Assembly (NCBI RefSeq): GCF_031846645.1
Contig: NZ_JAVRHN010000009.1
Location: 1-64,000, forward strand
Length of the DNA: 64,000 bases
Direction of reading: 5' to 3'
From: Autumnicola psychrophila
Lineage (GTDB): Bacteria > Bacteroidota > Bacteroidia > Flavobacteriales > Flavobacteriaceae
A program made the translations under genes and the position numbers. The first letter of the stretch is position 1, and the number at the start of each line of letters is the position of its first letter. Below the pieces are notes generated by a model that did not search any database, had not been told where the DNA came from, and saw nothing but the letters and a program-made list of their open reading frames with translations. Below, in pieces: positions 56,834 through 64,000 of this stretch.

Positions 56834-56852
56834 TTAGTGTTCCAGATTATAG

Positions 56853-56905
56853 TATAAGCTTATGCTTATAAACCGGCAATGGACAAGATCAATTGTCCAT
56901 TGCCG
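56853..56905 (-). other. Tandem hairpins inside the uronate operon
   Basis: A 7-bp stem (tataagc/gcttata, 56853-56870) and a perfect 13-bp stem (56874-56886 with 56893-56905, cggcaatggacaa/ttgtccattgccg, 6-nt loop) fill the gap between the aldolase and the second kinase. No T-run follows on the minus strand, so full termination is unlikely. An mRNA processing or stability element is the likeliest role. Confidence 0.7.
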
Positions 56906-56929
56906 ATAAAATTTAAATTAATTATTGCA

Positions 56930-57598
56930 CTATTTTTTAAGTCGCTTAATCAACGATAAGGTTTCTTCTACTGCTTTTTGCAGCTTATCAAAATCCTTAC
57001 TTGCCAGAATATCTTTAGAAATTAATTTAGAACCCATTCCCACACAGGTAACTCCAGCATCAAACCAGCCTTTCAGGTTTTCTTCAGTAGGAGAAACACC
57101 TCCTGTAGGCATAATGCTCGTCCATGGACTGGGTCCTTTTACACCTTTAACGAACTGCGGTCCGTAAATATCTCCGGGAAACAGTTTAACTATTTCACAT
57201 CCCAGTTCTTCAGCACGGGTAATTTCTGTGTGTGATCCACAACCAGGAGACCACAATACCTTACGACGATTACATACAATAGCAATATCTTCCCTTAAAA
57301 CAGGGGTTACTATAAAGTTTGCACCCAGCTGCATATAAAGGGATGCTGCTGCTGCATCGGTTATAGAACCCACTCCCAATATCATTCCAGGTAGCTCCTT
57401 AAGAGCATATTTGTTAAGTTCTCCAAAAACCTCAAAGGCAAAATCCCCACGACTGGTAAATTCCAAAAGTCGGGCTCCACCATCGTAACAGGCCTTTAGG
57501 ACTTTTTTCCCCAGTTCTACATCAGAATGAAAAAACAGAGGAACCATCCCCGACTCTTTCATTACTGATGCTACTTCTAATCTTGTATACTTAGCCAT
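56930..57598 (-). CDS. eda: KDPG aldolase (2-dehydro-3-deoxy-phosphogluconate aldolase)
   Basis: The ATG at 57598 (222 aa) avoids overlap with the upstream kinase. Class I aldolase barrel: LEFTSRGDFAFEVF (catalytic Glu and Arg), VGSITDAAAASLY, CEIVKLFPGDIYGPQFVK with the Schiff-base Lys, and IMPTGGVSP. It splits KDPG to pyruvate and glyceraldehyde-3-phosphate, the last step of the uronate route. It lies 16 bp after the KDG kinase. Confidence 0.94.
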   Translation of the reverse strand: MAKYTRLEVASVMKESGMVPLFFHSDVELGKKVLKACYDGGARLLEFTSRGDFAFEVFGELNKYALKELPGMILGVGSITDAAAASLYMQLGANFIVTPVLREDIAIVCNRRKVLWSPGCGSHTEITRAEELGCEIVKLFPGDIYGPQFVKGVKGPSPWTSIMPTGGVSPTEENLKGWFDAGVTCVGMGSKLISKDILASKDFDKLQKAVEETLSLIKRLKK

Positions 57599-57614
57599 AA
57601 TTTCTATATTTCTG

Positions 57615-58670
57615 TTATCTGGAAACACGTCCTGAGGCGTCTCCTCCCATTAATTTTTTAACTTCATCAATAGTCGCAAGATTCGCATCTCCTTTAATGG
57701 TATGCTTTAATGCTGATGCAGCTACTGCGAAATTCAATGCATTCTGATCATCATCAGGATATTGTAATAAGCCATAAATTAACCCTGCCATAAAGGAATC
57801 TCCTCCTCCTACTCGATCCACAATATGAGTAATATTATATTCAGGTGATTTCAACATGGTTTTCCCGTCGTAAAGCACTCCGGCCCAGGTGTTGTGAGAA
57901 GCTGAAATAGAGCCACGCAACGTAGTAATTACTTTTTTGGCATTTGGAAATTTTTCCATCATCTGTTGACAAACAGACAAAAAGGCTTCTGCTTTTACGT
58001 TTTCACCCTGAGTAGTAATGTCCAAACCTTCAGGCTTTATTCCAAAATGCTTTTCAGCATCTTCTTCATTTCCTAAAACGATATCGCAATAAGAAGTAAG
58101 CTCTGTCATTATGCCTTCAGGCTCCACTCCATATTTCCACAATTTTGCTCGATAGTTTAAATCTGTGGAAACAGTAAGACCTAAATCTTTAGCAGCCTTT
58201 ACAGCTTCCAGGCATACATCTGCCGCACCTTGAGAAATTGCAGGAGTAATCCCGGTCCAATGAAACCAATCAGCTCCATCAAAAACTTCCTGCCAATTAA
58301 TCATTCCTTTCTCAATTTCAGCTATGGCCGAATGGGCACGATCATACACCACCTTACTACCACGGTTAACTGCACCGGTTTCCAGGAAATATATCCCCAG
58401 GCGATCGCCTCCAAATACAATTTTATCTACTCCAACATTCCTTTTACGCATTTCCATTAAAGCACACTCTCCAATATCATTCTTAGGCAAGCGTGTAACA
58501 AAATCTACCGGCACTCCATAATTGGCAAGAGAAACTGCCACGTTAGATTCGCCACCACCGTATACCACGTCAAAATTGTTTGCCTGAGAAAATCTTAAAA
58601 ATTCAGGAGGTGCCAGACGAAGCATTATCTCACCGAATGTAACTACTTTTTTCATACTATTCTGGTTCAT
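57615..58670 (-). CDS. kdgK: 2-dehydro-3-deoxygluconokinase (KDG kinase)
   Basis: 351 aa PfkB/ribokinase-family kinase. MKKVVTFGEIMLRLAPPEFLRF, GGGESNVAVSLANYG (sugar binding) and DRVGGGDSFMAGLIYG (catalytic Asp) are present. ATGs at 58670 and 58655 are both possible. It phosphorylates KDG to KDPG. Directly precedes the aldolase gene and follows UxaC by 26 bp. Confidence 0.92.
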   Translation of the reverse strand: MNQNSMKKVVTFGEIMLRLAPPEFLRFSQANNFDVVYGGGESNVAVSLANYGVPVDFVTRLPKNDIGECALMEMRKRNVGVDKIVFGGDRLGIYFLETGAVNRGSKVVYDRAHSAIAEIEKGMINWQEVFDGADWFHWTGITPAISQGAADVCLEAVKAAKDLGLTVSTDLNYRAKLWKYGVEPEGIMTELTSYCDIVLGNEEDAEKHFGIKPEGLDITTQGENVKAEAFLSVCQQMMEKFPNAKKVITTLRGSISASHNTWAGVLYDGKTMLKSPEYNITHIVDRVGGGDSFMAGLIYGLLQYPDDDQNALNFAVAASALKHTIKGDANLATIDEVKKLMGGDASGRVSR

Positions 58671-58696
58671 TATTATAAATTAATTGTCTCTTACTA

Positions 58697-60100
58697 TTAA
58701 AATTCAAAGTATTCTTTGGCATTATGGTAACTAATATCTGCAATAGTTTTCCCAACCAACTCTATATCATCAGGTAGTTCGCCAGTTTCCATTTCTTCGC
58801 CGAACAAGTTACATAAAACTCTTCTAAAATACTCATGCCTTGGGAAAGACAGAAAACTTCTGGAATCAGTAAGCATCCCAATAAAGCAACTTATTAGTCC
58901 CATATTAGACAAAGCATTCATTTGTCTTTCCATTCCATCTTTTTGATCTAAAAACCACCATCCGGAACCAAGTTGTACCTTTCCTTTTACACTTCCATCA
59001 TTAAAATTCCCGATCATCGTCGCAAAAATCTCGTTATCAGAAGGATTAAGATTATAAAGGATCGTTTTGGTAAGCTTGTCTTTTCCGTCTAACGTATCCA
59101 AAAATTTAGATAAATTTTCCGCCTGACTGTAATCTGAAATAGAATCCCAACCAGTATCAGGACCAAGCTGTGCCAGCATTCTTTTGTTGTTGTTTCTTAA
59201 GGCACCAAGATGAAATTGCTGTACCCAGCCAAATTCATGGTAAGTCTCACATAGATACAGCAAAATAGCTGTCTTAAACTTTTCAGCTTCCAATTCTGAA
59301 ATAGCTTCTCCTTCCCTGCTCTTTCTGAAAATACCAGCAATTTCTTCTTCAGTAAATTTCTCGAAAGAGACATAGTTAAGACCGTGATCACAAAGTTTAC
59401 AACCGTTAGCATCAAAATACTCAATACGCTTACGAAGCGCTTTTTGCAGATCTTCAAAAGAATCAATCTCCATATTAGCTACTTCACCCAACTTATTGAG
59501 GTAGTCATTATAACCTTCTGCCTCGATCATCACAGACTTATCAGGGCGAAAAGCAGTACTCAATTTAATACTGAAGTCGCTTTTTGACAGTTTTTGATGA
59601 TATTCAAGGTTATCTATAGGATCTTCAGTAGTGCAAACCGTCTCCACATTCATCTTTTTCAGCAGTCCACGAGAAGAAAATTCCGGTTGCTGCAATTGTT
59701 TGTTTACAGCTTCATAAATACGTTCTGCGGAATCTTCATTTAGCAATTCATCAATTCCGAAGTATCTTTTTAATTCAAGATGAGTCCAGTGATAAAGTGG
59801 ATTCCTTAATGTATACGGAACCGTCCTCGCCCATGCAAGAAACTTCTCCTTATCTGAAGCATTTCCGGTAATATACTTTTCATCCACTCCTAAAGTACGC
59901 ATGGCACGCCACTTGTAATGGTCTCCTGCCAACCACACCTGAGTAATATTGTCAAAACTGCGATCTTCAGCAATATCTTTTGGAGATAAATGGTTGTGGT
60001 AATCTATTATGGGCTGATCAGCCGAATATTTGTGATAAAGTTCTTGGGCATATTTGCTTTGCAGCAAAAAGTTATCATTTATAAATGTTTTATTCTTCAT
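58697..60100 (-). CDS. uxaC: Glucuronate/galacturonate isomerase
   Basis: 467 aa, full-length UxaC. Metal-site DYHNHLSPKDIAEDR near residue 33, TTEDPIDN and QFHLGALRNNN, HEYFRRVLCNLFG and SYHNAKEYF at the C terminus. It isomerises D-galacturonate to tagaturonate and D-glucuronate to fructuronate, the entry step for the rest of the operon. Confidence 0.95.
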   Translation of the reverse strand: MKNKTFINDNFLLQSKYAQELYHKYSADQPIIDYHNHLSPKDIAEDRSFDNITQVWLAGDHYKWRAMRTLGVDEKYITGNASDKEKFLAWARTVPYTLRNPLYHWTHLELKRYFGIDELLNEDSAERIYEAVNKQLQQPEFSSRGLLKKMNVETVCTTEDPIDNLEYHQKLSKSDFSIKLSTAFRPDKSVMIEAEGYNDYLNKLGEVANMEIDSFEDLQKALRKRIEYFDANGCKLCDHGLNYVSFEKFTEEEIAGIFRKSREGEAISELEAEKFKTAILLYLCETYHEFGWVQQFHLGALRNNNKRMLAQLGPDTGWDSISDYSQAENLSKFLDTLDGKDKLTKTILYNLNPSDNEIFATMIGNFNDGSVKGKVQLGSGWWFLDQKDGMERQMNALSNMGLISCFIGMLTDSRSFLSFPRHEYFRRVLCNLFGEEMETGELPDDIELVGKTIADISYHNAKEYFEF

Positions 60101-60187
60101 TTCAGGGTTTTATACTTAATTAATTCTCTTCCGATACGGACATAGATACGCTTTTAAGCGAAGCAGGAAATTTGGTAATTATCGATC

Positions 60188-60949
60188 TTACCTGCCCATC
60201 CATCCACCATCTACCACCATAACCGAACCGCTCATATAGTTACTGGCTTGCGACGCAAGAAAAATAATGGGGCCTTTAAAATCTTCCGGCTCACCCCATC
60301 TTCCTGCAGGGATCCTGGATAAAATGCTTTCACTTCTCTCTTCATTATCGCGAAGGGCTTGAGTATTGTCCGTAGCAATATACCCAGGAGCAATTGCATT
60401 TACCTGCACTCCTTTGGATGCCCATTCATTAGAAAAAGCCATTGTTAACTGGCCAATTGCTCCTTTGGAAGCAGCATAACCAGGTACGGTAATTCCTCCC
60501 TGGAAAGTAAGCAGAGAAGCTGTGAATATAACCTTTCCGCTTCCTCTTTTCAGCATTTCCTTTCCAATTTCCCTGGTAAGTATGAACTGCGCATTTTGAT
60601 TTACCTCAATCACTTTATCCCAGTATTCGTCAGAATGTTCTGCGGCAGGTGCTCTCATTATAGTTCCTGCATTGTTGACCAAAATATCAATTTGAGAATG
60701 CTCAGATTTCACTTGTTCAATAAAAGCATAGAGGGATTTTCTATCTGAAAAGTCACATTGGTAGCCCTGGAAGGTTCTTCCTTTAGCTTCTACGGCTTTA
60801 CCAATTTCGGAACCTTCAGTTTCCAAAGAAGCTGATACTCCTAAAATATTTGCTCCGGCTTCGGCTAAGGCTTCGGCCATTGCGAATCCTATTCCTCTTT
60901 TACAGCCGGTTACTAAAGCTGTCTTACCTTCTAAATTAAACATCTTCAT
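60188..60949 (-). CDS. kduD: 2-deoxy-D-gluconate 3-dehydrogenase (KduD)
   Basis: 253 aa SDR. TGCKRGIGFAMAEALAEAGA (cofactor), LVNNAGTIMRAPA, catalytic FTASLLTFQGGITVPGYAASK and IATDNTQALRDNEERSESILSRIPAGRWG near the C terminus are all KduD-like. It reduces 3-deoxy-D-glycero-2,5-hexodiulosonate to KDG. Lies 8 bp after KduI, as in many pectin operons. Confidence 0.92.
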   Translation of the reverse strand: MKMFNLEGKTALVTGCKRGIGFAMAEALAEAGANILGVSASLETEGSEIGKAVEAKGRTFQGYQCDFSDRKSLYAFIEQVKSEHSQIDILVNNAGTIMRAPAAEHSDEYWDKVIEVNQNAQFILTREIGKEMLKRGSGKVIFTASLLTFQGGITVPGYAASKGAIGQLTMAFSNEWASKGVQVNAIAPGYIATDNTQALRDNEERSESILSRIPAGRWGEPEDFKGPIIFLASQASNYMSGSVMVVDGGWMGR

Positions 60950-60957
60950 ACTTTCTA

Positions 60958-61794
60958 CTATTTCAATTCGTTTACAGCTACTTTATCCATATCGCCATAA
61001 TCCAGATTTTCACCGGCCATTCCCCAGATAAAAGTATAATTAGATGTTCCTGCACCAGCATGAATAGACCATTCCGGAGAAATTACCGCCTGGTGGTTCT
61101 GCAAGAAAATATGACGGGTTTCCTGAGGTTGTCCCATATAGTGACTGATGTTTTGATCTTCTTCCAAATCGAAATAGAAATATACTTCCATTCTCCTACT
61201 ATGTGTATGTGGAGGCATGGTATTCCAGATGTTTCCTTCTACCAGCTCTGTCATTCCCATCTGTAGCTGGCAAGTTTCAACAATACTATTTACAATCAAT
61301 TTATTTAAAACACGCTTATTGCAATATTTTGAATCTCCCAACTCTACCACCTCAGCGTCTTCCTTACTTACTTTTTTAGTAGGATAAGCTTTATGGGCAG
61401 GAGCAGAATTGAGATAAAAATAAGGTTGTTCATTTCCAGATTTTTCAAAAATAACCTCTTTATTTCCCTGGCCTACATATAAGGCTTCTTTATGACCAAG
61501 TTCATAAACCTCTCCATCTACAGTAACCTTTCCGGTCCCACCAACATTAATGACCCCAAGTTCACGACGATCAAGGAAATTTTCAGATTTAAGGTAATCT
61601 ATGGTTTCCAGCTTTACAGCTTTATCTACAGGAAAAGCTCCACCCGCGATAAAACGGTCATACATCGTATAAGTTAAGTTAATTTCATTCTTCTTAAAGA
61701 TTTCCGGAATTAGAAAATGGTTCCGAAGCTCATCTGTGGTGTATCTTTTTACATCTTCCGGATGATGTGCGTATCGAAATTCTGAGTTTGTCAT
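60958..61794 (-). CDS. kduI: 5-keto-4-deoxyuronate isomerase
   Basis: 278 aa double-cupin isomerase of the usual length. The zinc site is visible in NTMPPHTHSRRMEVYFYFD and the later ISPEWSIHAGAGTSNYTFIWGMAGEN. It converts 4-deoxy-L-threo-5-hexosulose uronate from unsaturated uronates (pectin, GAG or ulvan lyase products) to the hexodiulosonate used by KduD. First gene of the uronate operon, behind the promoter-operator. Confidence 0.95.
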   Translation of the reverse strand: MTNSEFRYAHHPEDVKRYTTDELRNHFLIPEIFKKNEINLTYTMYDRFIAGGAFPVDKAVKLETIDYLKSENFLDRRELGVINVGGTGKVTVDGEVYELGHKEALYVGQGNKEVIFEKSGNEQPYFYLNSAPAHKAYPTKKVSKEDAEVVELGDSKYCNKRVLNKLIVNSIVETCQLQMGMTELVEGNIWNTMPPHTHSRRMEVYFYFDLEEDQNISHYMGQPQETRHIFLQNHQAVISPEWSIHAGAGTSNYTFIWGMAGENLDYGDMDKVAVNELK

Positions 61795-61942
61795 AATTTT
61801 TTAATTTTTGGTTAATTCTGAAAAATTTTTTGGATAAAATCACTTTTCAGTAAATTCTCAGACAGTGTAATATTAAGCACCCTGTACAGCCCTGAAAAGT
61901 TCATCGAACATATTAAGAAATTAACTGAACATTACCAAAAAA

Positions 61943-61956
61943 TGTAATCGATTACA
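61943..61956. promoter_or_regulatory. Perfect LacI-type palindromic operator of the uronate operon
   Basis: TGTAATCGATTACA is a perfect 14-bp palindrome with a central CG, the pattern expected for LacI-family repressors. It directly abuts the -7 box and covers the expected transcription start, so bound repressor would block RNA polymerase. No LacI gene is in the window. Confidence 0.75.
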
Positions 61957-61986
61957 CAAATATAAACAAAAAAACGAATTCATCAA
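61957..61986 (-). promoter_or_regulatory. Canonical Bacteroidota promoter of the uronate operon
   Basis: On the minus strand TTG (61986-61984), a 19-bp spacer and TATATTTG (61964-61957) match TTG-N19-TAnnTTTG exactly. Transcription should begin near 61950, inside the palindromic operator, leaving a ~155-nt leader to the KduI ATG. Confidence 0.8.
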
Positions 61987-62092
61987 TTAATCGTAACTTT
62001 TTTACACCAAAATTGAACTATTCTTACCTCATGAAACTGGATTCGTTATTAAAAACTCTTTTTTTATATAAATATTTTGCCTGGGATGCATT

Positions 62093-64000
62093 TTATGGCA
62101 TCTTCACAAGACCTTCCCATTTCACCTCCCAATTCCCGTCATCCGGAAACCCAGGATTTCTTTCTGTGCTTCCATCCCAACCGGCACACATCATCGCTAC
62201 TGCAGTGAGCAACCCACCATTACCCGGTAGATAAAGCCTAAGCCGTTCATTCTGATAATTATGACCATTTTTTAAATAAGTATTGGTTTGCACATCCATA
62301 AATAAAGCATCTACAGCCTTTTCCGGTTGCCCCAGCCTTGCTGCAGTCATAGCCGTCATCGGGAAATCCCAGCCCCAGGTTTCTTCCCAGGACCAAACCT
62401 TCCATACTTTTTCAAAGGTGGTCTCCATGATTTCCAGATCCAGCAAATCTGTATCCGGCAACATTCCATAAGCAGCTAAAACTGAAGGGTGATCGGTTTT
62501 ATATTCTGGATTTATATAAGAATCCGCTGCACTTTCGGTAGCCAGGTAAACATTTTCCTGAACAGGTAAAGGCGAAAGGTTTTCTGCCACTTTTATCCAA
62601 TGCTGATTTTTATTTTCGTTTAAACGTTCCTTCCACTTTAAGGCAGCCTTTAAAGCCCACTGCCAGTAAGCCAATTCATACGTAGGGTTATAAGTTTCTG
62701 TTTTTTCAAAACGCTCCTGGGCAGGAATTAACGGTGGGCCTAAATCATAGCTGTTTTTCTCCGGATTGTAATATGCAAAAGAAGCCATGAAATCTGCCGT
62801 TGCATAAATACGTTCTTTATATTCTTCCAGCGTTGCCTTTGTGGAATTTGCCCTGTACATTAGTTCTGCATAGGTAATAAAATGCGGTTGTTGCCAAATA
62901 AGAAATGCACCAACAGAAGATGGACCTTCATCTCCATAGGAATCGGTCATTTTTTGCCATCGCACTCCTTCAAATCCCTGCCGCTCGGCAATTTTCCTGG
63001 CTTTGCTAAAAGCTTTGTCATACCAGGGCAGACTTTTTTCCAGCAATTTTGGTCTTCCCCATAATGGAAAATGAACTCCGTGCCACCAGTGCATTTCCAG
63101 GTGCGGCTTTCCATACCAGCTGTTGTAAGTAAGCCCGGTTTCCTGTGGTGGCATTTCGCCGGTACACTGCAATTTGGTTAAATACTGAGAAAGAATTACC
63201 CGTCTTTCCAGTTCCTTTGCACGACTATCTTTACATTCAGAAAAATCTACTGCTCCCCCGTTCTCCCAAAAATTTTTCCAGCCTTTTTCACTGCTCTCTT
63301 CTACGGAAGAAAATGAAGGATTTTCCGTTATATTCTTATTGCTGAATTTACAGCTGAAGGAAAAAGTATCACTTCCTTAAGGTTGCAGCACAAAATAATG
63401 TGAACTTTCTTCAGATATTTCTGCTTTACCTTCCCACGCAAGACCTATCTGGTAATGAATAGAATCCATTTTATGGGAAATAACAGCTTCATGTTTGTCC
63501 TTTTGAGATAAACTGCTTTTGTAATTCTGATTGCCTTCCCATTTTGTCCCTGTATCCATCCATTCTCCGGTAGGATATGGAATCCTCAGCCTTATTTTTA
63601 GTTGTTCCCGCTCTATAAGATCCGATTTAATTCTTACACCAACCACATCTTCTTCCTGATGAGAAACAGTTTCAACAGTAACAGGAACACCTTCAACTTT
63701 AAAAAGGCTTTCAATTTTACCCGTCCAAAGATTCAACGTTTGATCGATAATTGTAATATCTTCAGGTTTTACCTTTGCTCCGTTCTTTTTATAAAGCTCA
63801 AAACCCAGATTCCCCAACTGCAAACGGTGCGGATTCGATCTAAAATATTCAGTGGCTTTTGCTGCCCTCTCGGGAGTTTTAGGCTGAACACTGTAGGATA
63901 CCTTTCTGCCATTTTGATCATAATCTTCCAGAGTTTCTTCAAATCGGTAGTTATTTTCATTTGAAAAACTGTCCCAGCCCCAGTCTGATTGCGTACCCAG
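62093..64000 (-). pseudogene. Six-hairpin glycosidase-like protein, partial, interrupted by an in-frame TAA
   Basis: One minus-strand frame is open from the window end (64000) to the stop at 62093-62095 except for a single TAA at 63377-63379; protein-like sequence runs straight through it. Visible part: SDWGWDSF..., a beta-rich N-terminal domain up to about 63380. After the TAA comes an (alpha/alpha)6 domain with QYLTKLQCTGEMPPQETGLT, NSWYGKPHLEMHWWHGVHFP, WSWEETWGWDFPMTAMTAARLG and RLYLPGNGGLL. The layout resembles GH65/GH95-type six-hairpin enzymes; no family is assigned. Its place upstream of the pectin-type uronate operon suggests a role on uronate-containing glycans. It is recorded as a pseudogene because of the TAA, but sequencing error or readthrough is possible. 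Confidence 0.65.

Overview
The window looks like chromosomal DNA of a marine or soil Flavobacteriaceae bacterium (Bacteroidota; Gramella/Salegentibacter/Zunongwangia-like). The genus is an inference. The evidence is AT-rich DNA, SusC/SusD pairs, lipoproteins with acidic residues after the lipid cysteine, AraC regulators, and promoters of the Bacteroidota type TTG-N19-23-TAnnTTTG. No rRNA, tRNA or CRISPR array is visible.

Layout. (1) 1-815: the 3' part of an IS110-family transposase followed by a hairpin-rich non-coding end. (2) 876-28055: a large beta-mannan/glucomannan utilisation locus. A minus-strand operon (9961 to 876) encodes GH26, SSS sugar symporter, GH130 phosphorylase, AGE-family (mannobiose) 2-epimerase, a second GH26 and a GH3. 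A divergent AraC regulator and GH5 lipoprotein follow. Next come a SusC/SusD operon with two surface glycan-binding lipoproteins (one an unusual FAS1-CBM fusion), an exported AGE-family protein, and a GH9-GH26-GH-A operon. In the inferred pathway, surface GH26/GH5 enzymes cut (gluco)mannan, SusCD imports oligosaccharides, periplasmic GH26/GH9/GH3 trim them, and the symporter takes up disaccharides. In the cytosol the epimerase turns Man-Man into Man-Glc, which GH130 phosphorolyses to Man-1-P and glucose.

(3) 28286-46000: a mixed region. It holds a giant multi-PAS/GAF protein that ends after a histidine-kinase DHp domain with no ATPase, then a stress-type cluster (SDR, Mn-catalase, SPW membrane protein, fatty-acid hydroxylase family, hemerythrin, TrkA-C protein). 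At least three decayed or frameshifted genes lie here, including an SCO-type gene with TGA at its second redox cysteine. A second AraC regulator, a GapN-like dehydrogenase, a FucP-like MFS transporter and a response regulator/hybrid PAS-GAF kinase complete it.

(4) 46396-61794: a minus-strand hexuronate catabolic block. It encodes KduI, KduD, UxaC, KDG kinase, KDPG aldolase, a second PfkB kinase, TRAP transporter DctPQM, UxaB, UxaA, a Gfo/Idh oxidoreductase, an SDR (probable fructuronate reductase) and a UxaE-type epimerase. It converges galacturonate, glucuronate and unsaturated uronates on KDG, then pyruvate and G3P. Its promoter carries a perfect 14-bp LacI-type palindrome directly abutting a canonical -7 box. 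(5) 62093-64000: a six-hairpin glycosidase-like gene, running off the window and interrupted by one in-frame TAA.
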